Below are positions 13,402 to 23,747 of a DNA stretch of 64,000 nucleotides, one piece after another; the first letter of the stretch is position 1; each line of letters starts with the position of its first letter. The notes beneath the pieces were generated by a model, which worked only from the letters and a program-made list of their open reading frames with translations, searched no databases and was not told where the DNA came from. The stretch covers positions 33,237,001-33,301,000 of the forward strand of contig OX419755.1 of NCBI GenBank assembly GCA_948567375.1, read 5' to 3'. Source of the stretch: Lunularia cruciata (lineage: Eukaryota; Streptophyta; Marchantiopsida; Lunulariales; Lunulariaceae). Position numbers and translations under genes: made by a program.

Positions 13402-15216
13402 GTATCTTTCTGCTATGCCTGCCCACTACTCCCACGGAGATGGAGAATTACTTATTTACGGATCTCCAAGCCTACATATCAGACGGGCTTAACTTGTGGG
13501 TTCAACTTTTAATATCGTTGACAATCTGCTGGTATCATATTCATTGGCAAGTATCTGTATTTCGTTTATGCTCAGCTTCAAGTGTTGGGATTTACGGGCC
13601 ACTTCCGGCCTGTTGCTGATCATGCACATCAAAACTTTACTACTGGATGCCGTCTCTCGCTTCAGCTTCTCTAAACGGTTCTGGTTGACCTGCTGATTTC
13701 TCAAAACGTGAGTACATTTATTTGACCTTTGCATGCACTCATATTTAGAACTGTTGCTCAAAGTTTTCTGGACTCGAGCAGTTCCAACTCAATTAGTATG
13801 ATAATATCTCACTAGTGTGGTATTCCTACTTGCCAAGGTTTTCTAGACTTTTAAACCTCAAGACACCATCCTTGCTCTAGACAACTCTCTGCTGTCTGAA
13901 ACTCAGTCGGAAGTCGGAAGTCGGAAGTGGCATATCCAGACACGTTCATCTACAAAGTAAAGATATTCGTTAAATCACGAGGCAACACGAGTTCGTAGTT
14001 TCCGTTCATATGGGGATTCGCGAGGAGTCTCAGTCAGTTGTACCCAACTTAGGCAATTAATCAATTGTGATTTCACATTTACAAGACCTGGGAGTACTCC
14101 AACTCGGGATGGATACGATCCTCCTTTCAGTGCAATTGTCACCTCCTTGAGCAAACACAGGACCATTCTTCAGCATGAGTTGTTTCTCCACATGTACACA
14201 ATCATCTGAGAAGGATTTCCATATTCATACGCTCAATATACACAGTAACTAGATCGTGTGTATCCTTCTTGTCCAGTTGTTAGATTCAAAAAGACCTCCG
14301 TTTGGTACGTCCTAAATACCGGTGCCTTTAACTGCGACTCATGGAGTGCTGAGATCTGGCTACATTCAGTATGTACTGGGGATATCTCGACGACATGAGC
14401 TTTCTTTAAATACAGAAACTAACACTACAATTAATTTTTTCAACTATTTCTACAATTATTTTACTACTATTGTCATTTTGTCATGAGTAGTCTATTACGT
14501 TTTTATCCTCTTGTGCAGGACAATTTCCACAAGAGTGTGCATCCCTATGATGCAATATAGGAAAAAAAGAACACATCCTCAAATCACATTCACAAAAAAT
14601 ATCTTGTCGGCTTGGCTATTGAAGAGGATGGTTTAGTTTTTATTGAAGGTCATTGGCCCTAAAGGTATGTACTCTTGCAATGATTCATATCGTGCATACC
14701 ATAACATAAATGAGAACATTCTACCTTTTCCAAAAGGCTTTCCTCACTGCCATATTGTACGTTTGTGGCTAGAGGGGCTTTTTGTTAGAAGTGATATTTC
14801 ACAATACTCATGGCCCTTGTGGCCGGTCTAAGCATCCTTCAAAACACCCAAGGATCCAACACACCAGTGAACCATGATTGTAATCACACACCTCAGCACT
14901 TGTGTTCTTACTTTGAGTTCTTCTTCACCACTACTCCACCCAACAATCATGAAACATACACACTATTGACATTGACAAGTTAAGGATCATAGAGGTCCTC
15001 ATCGCACCGTTTCCAATACATAATCCAATTCATACATACAAAGACAATTGCAAAATGGATCATACACAAGTGTAGATAACAAAATGATGAAACTTGGAAT
15101 TTTGCACAGACCTGAATTGAACTCATATTAGAAACTCATACTATTAGAAACTAACACTACTAACTATCTTTTCCTACAGGTAGGAAACATAATAATTATA
15201 TGTAAATGCTATTAGG
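13402..15216. other. UBL5 3'UTR and downstream intergenic sequence
   Basis: No coding region is supported. The first few hundred bases after the UBL5 stop probably include its 3'UTR; I see no AATAAA close enough to place its end. A 7-bp unit (GGAAGTC) is repeated about three times at 13911-13930. From about 14.4 kb the sequence turns AT-rich, marking the change from gene neighbourhood to transposon territory. Confidence 0.4.
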
Positions 15217-15829
15217 TGTAACTTTTTATTATTATGAGTTATAAGGTCTCTAGTAAGTTTAATCAATATTCTTAATTAATCATGATTAGCTAAGTGTAGT
15301 CATTGCCAAAATAAATGTAGTATATAAGAGATTACATATTGTCTTTACCTTGAATATGAGTCATTATGTTAGGTATGAGTACATATTTCGGGCTTTGAAA
15401 AAAGGTTGAGAGCTTTTGGGTATTCAATTTATTTATGTATATAAATTCATATAGTCTTTTTGAAAAAATATTTGATTTAGTTGTTGGATCAAGATAAGAC
15501 TATATGCTTAAGGTGATTATTCTTATGAGTTTGGATTAAATTTTTTTTTAACAAGACTCTTTCTTTAGTAGCTAGTAGCCTTTATATGTGTATAAATTTT
15601 ATGAGTATATAAATAAGGGATAATGAGTTAGTCGTTGTCCTTTCATTTGTAACTATTTAGCTCATCAATGAGAAATGTTATTCACCAATGAGCAACATTT
15701 TGATTCTTACAAGTGCATTAGATTTTTAGCCCAAATGAGTGTAGTAGAGTTCCTCTCTTTCTTATTCCATGTTGCATTGCCTTGATAGCATTAGAGGTTC
15801 ATCTTGAGTGAAAGATAGACCAAGTTACA
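15217..15829 (+). mobile_element. Ancient family B LTR
   Basis: It is recognisable by alignment to the family B LTR at 33752-34443. It begins TGTAACTTTTTATTATTATG, contains the shared CATGATTAGCTAA block, the TTGGATCAAGATAAGA block, a TATA box in GAGTATATAAATAAGGG near 15605, the TCATTTGTAACT block, and an end resembling AGATAGACCAAGTTACA. It is followed by a TTTTTTGG stretch where the primer-binding site should be. At 613 bp it is shorter than the 692 bp of the better copy and has many substitutions and deletions, so it is a much older insertion. Confidence 0.75.
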
Positions 15830-17467
15830 TTTTTTGGAAAGTAGTACAACATTCTACATACAATACAATTTTGTATGGTAAAAAGGAAGTTATGAAAAAA
15901 TTGTTGGATAGAGCACTAGGATAGGAGAAGATTTGACCTATGTTAAGGAATGCAGATCAAATATATTCCTTGTAGTTTGTAGTGATGATTTTGAGATAAT
16001 ATTTTACTTTTAAGAGGATATGGAGAGATGGAACAAGGTGGATCTACAAGCTTTAGAAATATCTTTGATGTCAATTAAATCGCAAACGGGCTCTTTGAAT
16101 TGAGATTTTTCTAGATGATAGAGTACTATATTTTGCATAGAGGTTATTGAATTTAAAAGCATAGCTAGTACATGTTTTAAATTAGATTATAGAAGTTTAA
16201 AAGAAAATTTCCTTGCAAAACTACATGCTCTCTAGTATTCTATATAGAGTTTACAATTTCACCAAGTTGTATTTCACCAACTTATATTTCTATCTTTAAA
16301 ACACTATTAGAAAATTTAATGATTGATATTCTATCTTTTGAACTTAAATTATAGAGAGATTAATTTTCTAGAAATTATAGCTTAAAGAGTCAAGAAATAG
16401 TTAATAGACCAAGTTTAGGAGGATTAGCATTGAATAGAGAGATATTGAAGCCAAATAACTTGATAAAAAAGATTGAAATTTTACATTTTTTTAGAAATGG
16501 AAAATTTTCTAGGTGTAGGAATAATTGTGTGCAAGGACCTTCAAGTTTGATCTTGAAGAGCCTTGAACCTTTTATTATGGATGCAATGGCAATATTTGGA
16601 TCCCTTTCCCAAGACATCACAATCAATATTGAGTTTGAGGTGAATGAAATCACTCTTTTTGATGCTAAGAAAATGGTATTTCTCAAGCAAATCTTGATTG
16701 GAAAATTTCCCTACACCATGAAATGATGCCTATTGAGAGCAAGCTTACTATGCTTTCAATTTTAATGGACTTGCTAGGCTCAAGAGCTTTTGGATGAGTT
16801 AGAGACTCCTAAAATAACAATAGCTTCTCTATCTACAGTTTCAAAGTCCAAGTTAAAGGAAATTGCAAAAATTTCCATTAGTCTATAATGTATAGTAAAG
16901 TAGAGGCAAAACATGAAGCTAGAGTAATATGGATATGGAAGTACCAAGTAGTGAGTTAAAGTGAAGACTCATTTTGAATTGGAAGAGAAGTATTAGAAAG
17001 AGAAGCAATTCACTTTAGTGTGATAACACACTAATGCAACAAATGTAGTATATTGGTAAGTAATCAATCTATCCCACAAAGAAAGACATGGAAGGAGTAC
17101 AAAGAAACCTATAAAAAAGAGCATGCATGTAGTCACATGACTACTTATTTAGTGAAGTTTGGAAGAGGATTTCCTAACTCTATGAAGGAGGAGAAATTGT
17201 ATAAGAAATAGGCCATGTATATGAAAGCTTACAAAACAAGTCTTGCAAAGCTTACAAAACAAATCCATAGAATTAGGTTTGACTGACTTTGAGCTAAAGC
17301 AAGGGTGGAAAACAATTGAGGATAAATTGCATTGCAAGTGTCCATATTTTGAAAGGATGGACATGATTTTTGGAGGCTAGGCCAATATCTTCGCTCCCGC
17401 ATTGGTAAGTATGGGGTATGAACTAAGGAGAAAAATGGTTTGGGGCTAGGCTAAGGAGATAGAATGG
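15830..17467 (+). mobile_element. Decayed internal region of the ancient family B element
   Basis: Parts still align to the leader region of the family B element at 34443-35190, for example the blocks around 15845-15960 and 16390-16500 (the GAAATTTTA region matching 35110). No frame is open for long. Beyond about 16.6 kb the match fades and the assignment becomes inference. Confidence 0.45.
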
Positions 17468-18195
17468 GAGTAATCCAAGAGGATGAAGAGGAAATGTTGG
17501 GAGATACTCTTATGTTTAGAGTTACATTTACCATTCTTAGTACCCAAGATCCATATGATTTATTTTCAAATGGGATAGAAGAACATACTCACACTTAGGA
17601 GAGATTTTTTTGTGAAGAAGAAACTAGATCTTATTCATGTGTTACAACTTCTCAATTTGAGTTTGAATATGTTACCCCATCACAAGGGAATGGAAAGCAT
17701 GTTCTTCTTTCAAGTGCTTCATCTAGATTGGATTAGGTTTCATGAACACAAGGGGATTTGGAGGATATTCATGAGTCTTATTATGTTTCTTCACCACATT
17801 TACCTCCCAAAAGGACCTTCCTCCATGCCAAGGAAGAATTACAACACGCTAAAGCTGCAACACCTCAAGAGGAAACAATAGGGAATGATGAGCATGACAA
17901 GGAGGGTAAAAGGGAATGTGAATCTAGAAAGAAAAGAAGAAAAAGGTTGCTAGAGGGAAGATTACTCCTTTTCTCCCAAGATCTTTCCAACCACACCAAA
18001 CTGAAGAGTGAATCATTGGAAGCAAAGGAGAGATATAGATTGGCTGAAATTGAGGTGGAGCAGATAGCAAAGATAGAGAAAGTTAATGTGAAAGCCAAAT
18101 CCAAAAGGAAGCTCAGGTGCCATAAGATGACACATCTAAAAGAGAGATACTCCAAACACAAGAGTGGGTTGCTAAATCAAGATGCTTTCACTTGA
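17468..18195 (+). pseudogene. Decayed, lysine/glutamate-rich ORF (probably retroelement-derived)
   Basis: One reading frame runs about 240 codons through 17468-18195 and is interrupted by only three stops (near 17597, 17731 and 17740). The last 145 codons are fully open and start MEDIHESYYVSSPHLPPK. The second half is dense in K, E and R (SRKKRRKRLLEGR, then helical SLEAKERYRLAEIEVEQ) and would form a coiled-coil or basic, nucleic-acid-binding segment. Its position downstream of the ancient family B LTR suggests a retroelement protein, but I recognise no gag, protease or RT motif. It could equally be the remnant of an unrelated gene. Confidence 0.4.
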
Positions 18196-18868
18196 TGAGT
18201 TTGGAATTAGTTTGCTCAAGAAAGACCCTTGATGAAATTAAAATCATAATGAGTATACTAAGTGAAATAGACCTTTAGATGATGTGGATGCAATTAGGAT
18301 TGGGAGTTACAATTGTAGTTTAGATCTTAAATTCCATATACCAGACTATAAGTCTAGCACCTTTGATACTCACTTTAGTTACTCTTCTTCTACTTTTCCA
18401 TAGATAGATATATTTATTTTGTATTTTGTACCTAAGAAGACTTAGAATAATATTTCTTGCATCGGAGGCTAAATTATATAGGATTCATGATATCAAAAAG
18501 TTGGAGAAGGAAATTCAATAAGTAAAAATAAAGGAAGGAAGGACTATAACATGTAATCAAGTGTTTACAATATATAAAATGTTTGATCTCTTTGTATATA
18601 TAAATATTTGATCTCTTTGTATACATATGTTTGATTGGCATTATAAATGTTTCTTTATGAATGTTTTTTTTATCAAAAACCTTGGTATATGAATTTATAT
18701 ACACACACTTTGTTCTTGAGGTAGCTCATTGTTTAGATTGACAAGGTCTTGGGAGGGGTTTGGGTGAGGAATTACTCTAAAGTAAGTGTTTGGATGATTT
18801 ATCACTCCGCATGGTGAGCGATTAAGATAGGAATTATTGGTGGCAAGGATCAAGGTTCAAGAGAGGGG

Positions 18869-19162
18869 TTGTTCAAAGCTATGGTAGGACATAAGGAGTT
18901 GCTACAAGAGTTGCTAAGAGAAAAGGTGCTATTAGTGGGGTTGAAGAGCATTAGAGTTCATTTTGAGGATAATTTGGGGGTATTGCTTGTATCAGTTTGG
19001 GTATCACCCAAAATATGGATAAGAGAGGTGTTTATCAAAACCAATCCAACCTATGCTACTATCCTTATCAAATGTATGATTGATAAGGTTGTTGAAGATG
19101 TACAATTCAACAATAATGAGGTTTTTGTGATTGCATCTCATAGCTACCATGAAACCGTGTAG
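18869..19162 (+). pseudogene. Uncharacterised 97-codon frame in decayed element
   Basis: The frame is open from MFKAMVGHKELLQELLREK to a TAG at 19160. It continues beyond the stop in the same frame for another 25 codons or so before further stops. The composition is protein-like (alternating hydrophobic residues), but no family is recognised. It probably belongs to the same decayed retroelement as the sequence upstream. Confidence 0.25.
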
Positions 19163-19629
19163 AAACTCCCACCAAATCCACGCTCTAAGGGAGGGTCCTC
19201 TCCTAATGAACCTAGAAAGGAGGGAGAAAGGTACTCTATAGAGTGAGAAGAAGGTACTCTTGAGTAGAAAGTACAAGGGGATTGGAAGGGTTCTCTATAA
19301 AGAGAGTGTCCTTTATGTGTGGAGCAAGGGGAAGCTTAGGTACAATATGAAGAAGGTGACATATGCACAAGTTACATTGCAAGTAAAAAGAAACCCAATT
19401 GGCATATGGTAAATGAATAGACCACTTTATAGACCACTTTATTACTTAATATATACTAGGATATAAGCACTTAACTACTTTGCAAAGTCACATATTGAAG
19501 TTATAGCTAAATTGTGCAAAGTCACATACATGCAAACTATTCAATTAAATGGTGGAAGATATAATGAAAACTTAAAAGAAAACATATAGATTTCATGAAG
19601 TAAATCTTCTATACTACTCTCACTTAGCC

Positions 19630-20190
19630 TTCTTGTCTTCATGTTCCTCCTCATCTTTGCATGAGCCATATACATAGATATCTTCTTGCTTCTAGGGAAG
19701 CCTACCATAGTAGACCTCATCCTCTCCTATGAATCCACTATCTAGAAAAAGAGAGGTGAGGAATTATCCAACAAATGACTTCTTGAAATTTGCTTCCATC
19801 TAGGCACCTCAACTACTTCTGCAAGAATGCAAACTCTGCCTCAACTATGATTAACATGAGCTCTTCCCAATCATAGTCCTCACCTGACTTCTCCACCTTA
19901 CTCTTCACTAAAAGTGCAAGATGCTCATGTACCACCTTTGGATGCTTGGTGAGTGCAAGAACAAAAATAAATATCTAGGAGAATGGTCTCCAAGCTGCAT
20001 ATACACATTGCCTAGTAAGGTAGCTTTTGGCTGTGAGGTCTCTCACTAGAAACCATCCTTGCATCCATGAGTAAGGGACATATCTCCTCTTACCTGAACT
20101 CCCTACCTCTAAGGCAAAGGCATTCCTTATGGCTTGAGTCCCAAAGTGAAAGATCTCAAACTCACATTTCCTATGTGAGTAGTTGCATCT
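19630..20190 (-). pseudogene. Decayed antisense coding sequence of unknown family
   Basis: Read from about 20190 down to 19750, the minus strand is open for about 125 codons apart from stops near 19926 and 19815. A frameshift near 19740 leads into a further acidic stretch ending EEEHEDK. There is no start codon, so it is easily overlooked. The peptide looks genuine: it includes FHFGTQAIRNAFALEVG, RRYVPYSWMQGWFLVRDL and SYLTRQCVYAAWRPFS, with tryptophans and aromatic residues spaced as in a folded domain. I do not recognise the family. It may be a retroelement accessory ORF or a captured host gene fragment. Confidence 0.4.
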
Positions 20191-20369
20191 ATTTTCTCAT
20201 GAAATACATGCATACTAGGATCTAAGCAACCAAAAAGCATTTAAATCTGTGTAAATAGAAAGCAACCTATGGGAATATGAGTCCACTAAGATGAAACACA
20301 AAGTTTTAGCTCCTAAGGCATACAAATTACAGAAGATATCACAAGGCAAGGCAAATGCCATCTAAAAAG

Positions 20370-20850
20370 CCATCATAAGGCGCAAGGCACAATCATCACT
20401 AGACAACCAGACTCAATCTTAACCAGTCAAAATTTTAGACAATAACTCACAAAATAGTCTAACTCTCATAAGTTGATCAACTTTCAACCTACAAAAAGAA
20501 TAAAGAACCTCATTAAACAACCTCATTAAACCTTTAAACTATAGAAAGAATTTTATAAGGCTAGAACTTAGAAGCTGATTGAACTATGAGAAAATTAAAA
20601 ACAAATCCATCACAATCATCACCAAATAGCCACACTCAATTTCAATCACTAATTAAAAAATCCAAACTACAAACAACACATAACTAAACAATCTAACTAC
20701 AATAAATTGATCAACTTTCAACCTTTAGAAAGAATAAAGAAGCTCATTAAACAACCTCATTAAACTTTCAAACTGCAAAATTGTGTGCTCCAACTCAATA
20801 GCTCAGTAAACTAAGAGAAAATTGAACAAAACTTTAAAAATAAGGTTTAA
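20370..20850. repeat. Imperfect tandem duplication, about 2 x 240 bp
   Basis: Blocks in the first copy (ATCATCAC, GTTGATCAACTTTCAACCT, AGAATAAAGAA, CTCATTAAACAACCTCATT) recur in the same order about 240 bp later, for example 20474 versus 20714. A shorter CTCATTAAACAAC doubling lies inside each copy. The sequence is AT-rich with no coding potential. Confidence 0.7.
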
Positions 20851-21789
20851 AGGCAAAAATCTATTGAATGTTTATAAACTAAAGGAGTTAAAGAGGAGAT
20901 CTCTTGTAGCACAAGGACAAGAAAGAAGGCCTCTCATGAGATTACTACCAGGAGTGGGACTAGGTGCAAGAAGTGCACCTAGTCATTCAAGGAATTAAGG
21001 ATCCAATAGGATGTTTCTCACAAAAGGAGTACAAGACAAGGGTTGTTGGTGAAATTGCTCAAGCAAGGGGTTTGGGATAGGAACCACAAAAGTGGGGGTC
21101 ATTTACAAGGAGGATCAAGATGGGGATTTCTTGTATAGTTTGGAATCATCATGAGGATCATTTATTGTAGCAAGAGTGGGCAAGGATTGCTCTTGGTGTT
21201 AGGACTAAGACAAGTGGAGGGAGGGTTGTTCAAGGAGATCTGTCCAAGCAAGGTTTTGGGAGGAGGGTATTTTAGGGAAGGAGTCTGGATGGGAGGTTGC
21301 TTGGGACCCCAAATCCCTAAAATGTCAAATCCTTAATTGCGGGATCAAGACCATGATCGGCCATGATAGGTGGTGTTATACTTTGCCTTTCTTTGTTTGT
21401 GAACACACTAGGTGCCTTAACATGGAGCTTATGGATCAAAGGTTATATGTAGACCTAACACTAATAGTTTTAGCCTGATTGTTTGCCCAATCACAAAACC
21501 TTCTAACCTTTCTAGCATTTCTTCTATCAAGTAGAGGAATAATGAGCAACCTAACCTGCCATCACAACATGCACTCCTTGTCTATCGGTCATCACTTCTA
21601 GCCTTATCAAGGAGAAATATGCAGCATGTCTAGAAGGAAAGAACCTAAATGCAATATCCACACACCAATCCAAGCCAATTTGGCATACAATCAAGCATGC
21701 AAGCATGGAGAGGATCCAAACACAAGAATTTTAGCAAATTTTTTTATGCTTTTGGTGGAAATGAGTTTTAGAGCATCCTTGTTCCATCT

Positions 21790-21868
21790 ACAATCTGACT
21801 TTAATCTGTACTCCAAGTTGCATCCAATCTATACTCCAAATTTGCATCCAATTTGTACTCCAAGTAGG
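21790..21868. repeat. Short tandem repeat, about 3 x 24-28 bp
   Basis: Three successive units of the type AATYTRTACTCCAARTTGCATCC; the last is partial. It is non-coding. Confidence 0.75.
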
Positions 21869-23180
21869 GAAATTGTACATTTTTTTGGGGAAATCTTTAC
21901 AAGATTTAGATGAGAATAAAATTTTGTTTACAACTCTAATTTAGATGTTCTAGCACTCAATAGAAAGCTTGAGAGATAAGATTTCCAAGTATGAATATAA
22001 ATCAGGTATTAATCTAATACTATAGATATCTTGACAAGATCTAAAACTTAGGCAAATTTTTGTAGTTTCAACCCTAATTTTGAAATCCCTATCTGGACTT
22101 CAACCAATCTGATTAGTTTTGATATTGTCTTAAACATGGAATTTTTTGAATTCAGCACAATTAACACTTTTTCTTCTCACTAACTCCAATAATAGATTAT
22201 GAAAAGAAATAAAAAAACTCTCAAAATCCTCTAGTTTGTTTTTTATTGGGGTATGAATGTGACACCTTGCTTCAATTGATCCTAATATACATAGAAACTA
22301 TTGAAATCCCTTGATTTTTGTCTTCAAACAATATTTTGTTAGCTCTTCTCCCCAATCATGGTATTTTCTTCCTAAATGCCTTCCCCAAACTCCCTCTATC
22401 CTTGAAAAATTTAGAATTCTTGTGTTGGGACTCAATCACTTGCAATTTTGTGACTTAGCTTTTTCTCTTATTGACAAATGGACTCCACAACTCCACCTTG
22501 AAGCACTTGAAAAAAATTAAGTACTTCTCTTTCTACAAGAGGACAAAAATTGTCAAGTGGTAGACCTATCTATAAGTATGCATAGGAAGGACAATAAAAC
22601 CCGGGGTTTCTATCATTGATGCCATAAACCTAGGCCCAAAATGTGCTACCATCCAAGCTCAAAAGTGATCACGGTGCAAAATCTGAAGCTTGATGAAAAA
22701 AGGATTTGGGAGTGGCAGACCAAGAGTATGGAACATTTCTTGTTTCAACTCTCCCTCCAATGCTCTAGCTCCCACACTTTGCTACAACTCTCACTCTTAA
22801 TGTCCTTCTCACGCTCAAGACTCCTATCTTATCAATTACCTTTTGCCCCTCCTATTGCTTCCTATTAGCATGCACTCTTGCACTTTATCCCTTTGGCATT
22901 TTGTGAAGAATCTCAATAAAATCCTTTCATTCCAACCCTTTCAGAACTCCTTCCTTCATAGTCCTCTCCACTTCTTCACTATCTCTCTCTCTCTCTTTTC
23001 ATGTTCTTCCTAAATCCTTTGATACTTCTTCTTCACTATATCTCTCTTCCAATTCCTCTCCCTTCCTTTGATCTTACTCCTCTCCTTCATGAACCTCCTT
23101 CTTAGACATCATAAACTCATCCTTCAGTCTCTCTAATCTCTTCCTTTTGAAACTCCTTGCACAATACTCTCTTGTCTTAA

Positions 23181-23189
<9 letters not shown>

Positions 23190-23221
<32 letters not shown>
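23190..23221. repeat. (CT)n microsatellite
   Basis: A run of about 16 CT units inside a longer pyrimidine-rich tract (22.9-23.3 kb), ending about 115 bp before the family A solo LTR. Confidence 0.9.
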
Positions 23222-23223
<2 letters not shown>

Positions 23224-23720
23224 GTTCACTTCCCTTCCTTTGATCCTACTTTTTCATTCACTCAATCCTTCAATCCTACATGTGCAAGGTCCTTCTAATT
23301 CAAACTTTTCTCTCCTCTTCTTTGATGACCGTCTTGTGGTGCCCACATTTTTTGTTTTTTTCAAAATAAAGGAGAAGAGGTGTATAGAGAAGTCGGATTG
23401 CGCTTATATGGCCAAAGAAGACAAAGAAAATTGTCTTCGGGGTGAAACCCGAAGTAAAGTGACTTTGGGTCATAAGGCAAAGTACTCTGAAATGTCATGT
23501 CAGCATACAATACAAAGTAAATTGTCTTCGGCTCAGGGGGAGCTCAACCCGAGGCAAAGACAGTCTAACAACCTTTCATCGGGGCGAGAAATTCAAGAAG
23601 GGGCCGTTTCAAAATTGGTGGCTCATACGCGCAAAGGTTGAGTGACAGTGACAGGTGCATGCTGGAGGTGTGATTTCTTGGTAGAAACTCGAAGTGACGG
23701 AAGACAAAGAAGTGCAACTC

Positions 23721-23728
23721 TATAAAAA
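23721..23728 (+). promoter_or_regulatory. TATA box of family A LTR promoter
   Basis: TATAAAAA lies 386 bp from the LTR start and 27 bp upstream of the first ATG of the internal ORF. The same box sits 386-396 bp from the LTR start in the copies at 32422, 46887-46893 (minus) and 58785-58792 (minus), and at the corresponding place at 60011 in the split LTR. Conservation of sequence and spacing in five copies supports a genuine promoter. Transcription would then start close to, or at, the first ATG. Confidence 0.75.
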
Positions 23729-23747
23729 TCGAAACTGCAACGACAAA

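Larger units (their letters stand above)
20851..23334. other. No gene recognised; AT-rich, repeat-derived intergenic DNA
   Basis: Short frames occur, but none shows a family signature. The stretch holds a small tandem repeat near 21790-21868 and becomes markedly pyrimidine-rich (CTCT, TTCC) from about 22.9 kb up to the family A LTR that begins at 23335. Confidence 0.4.
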
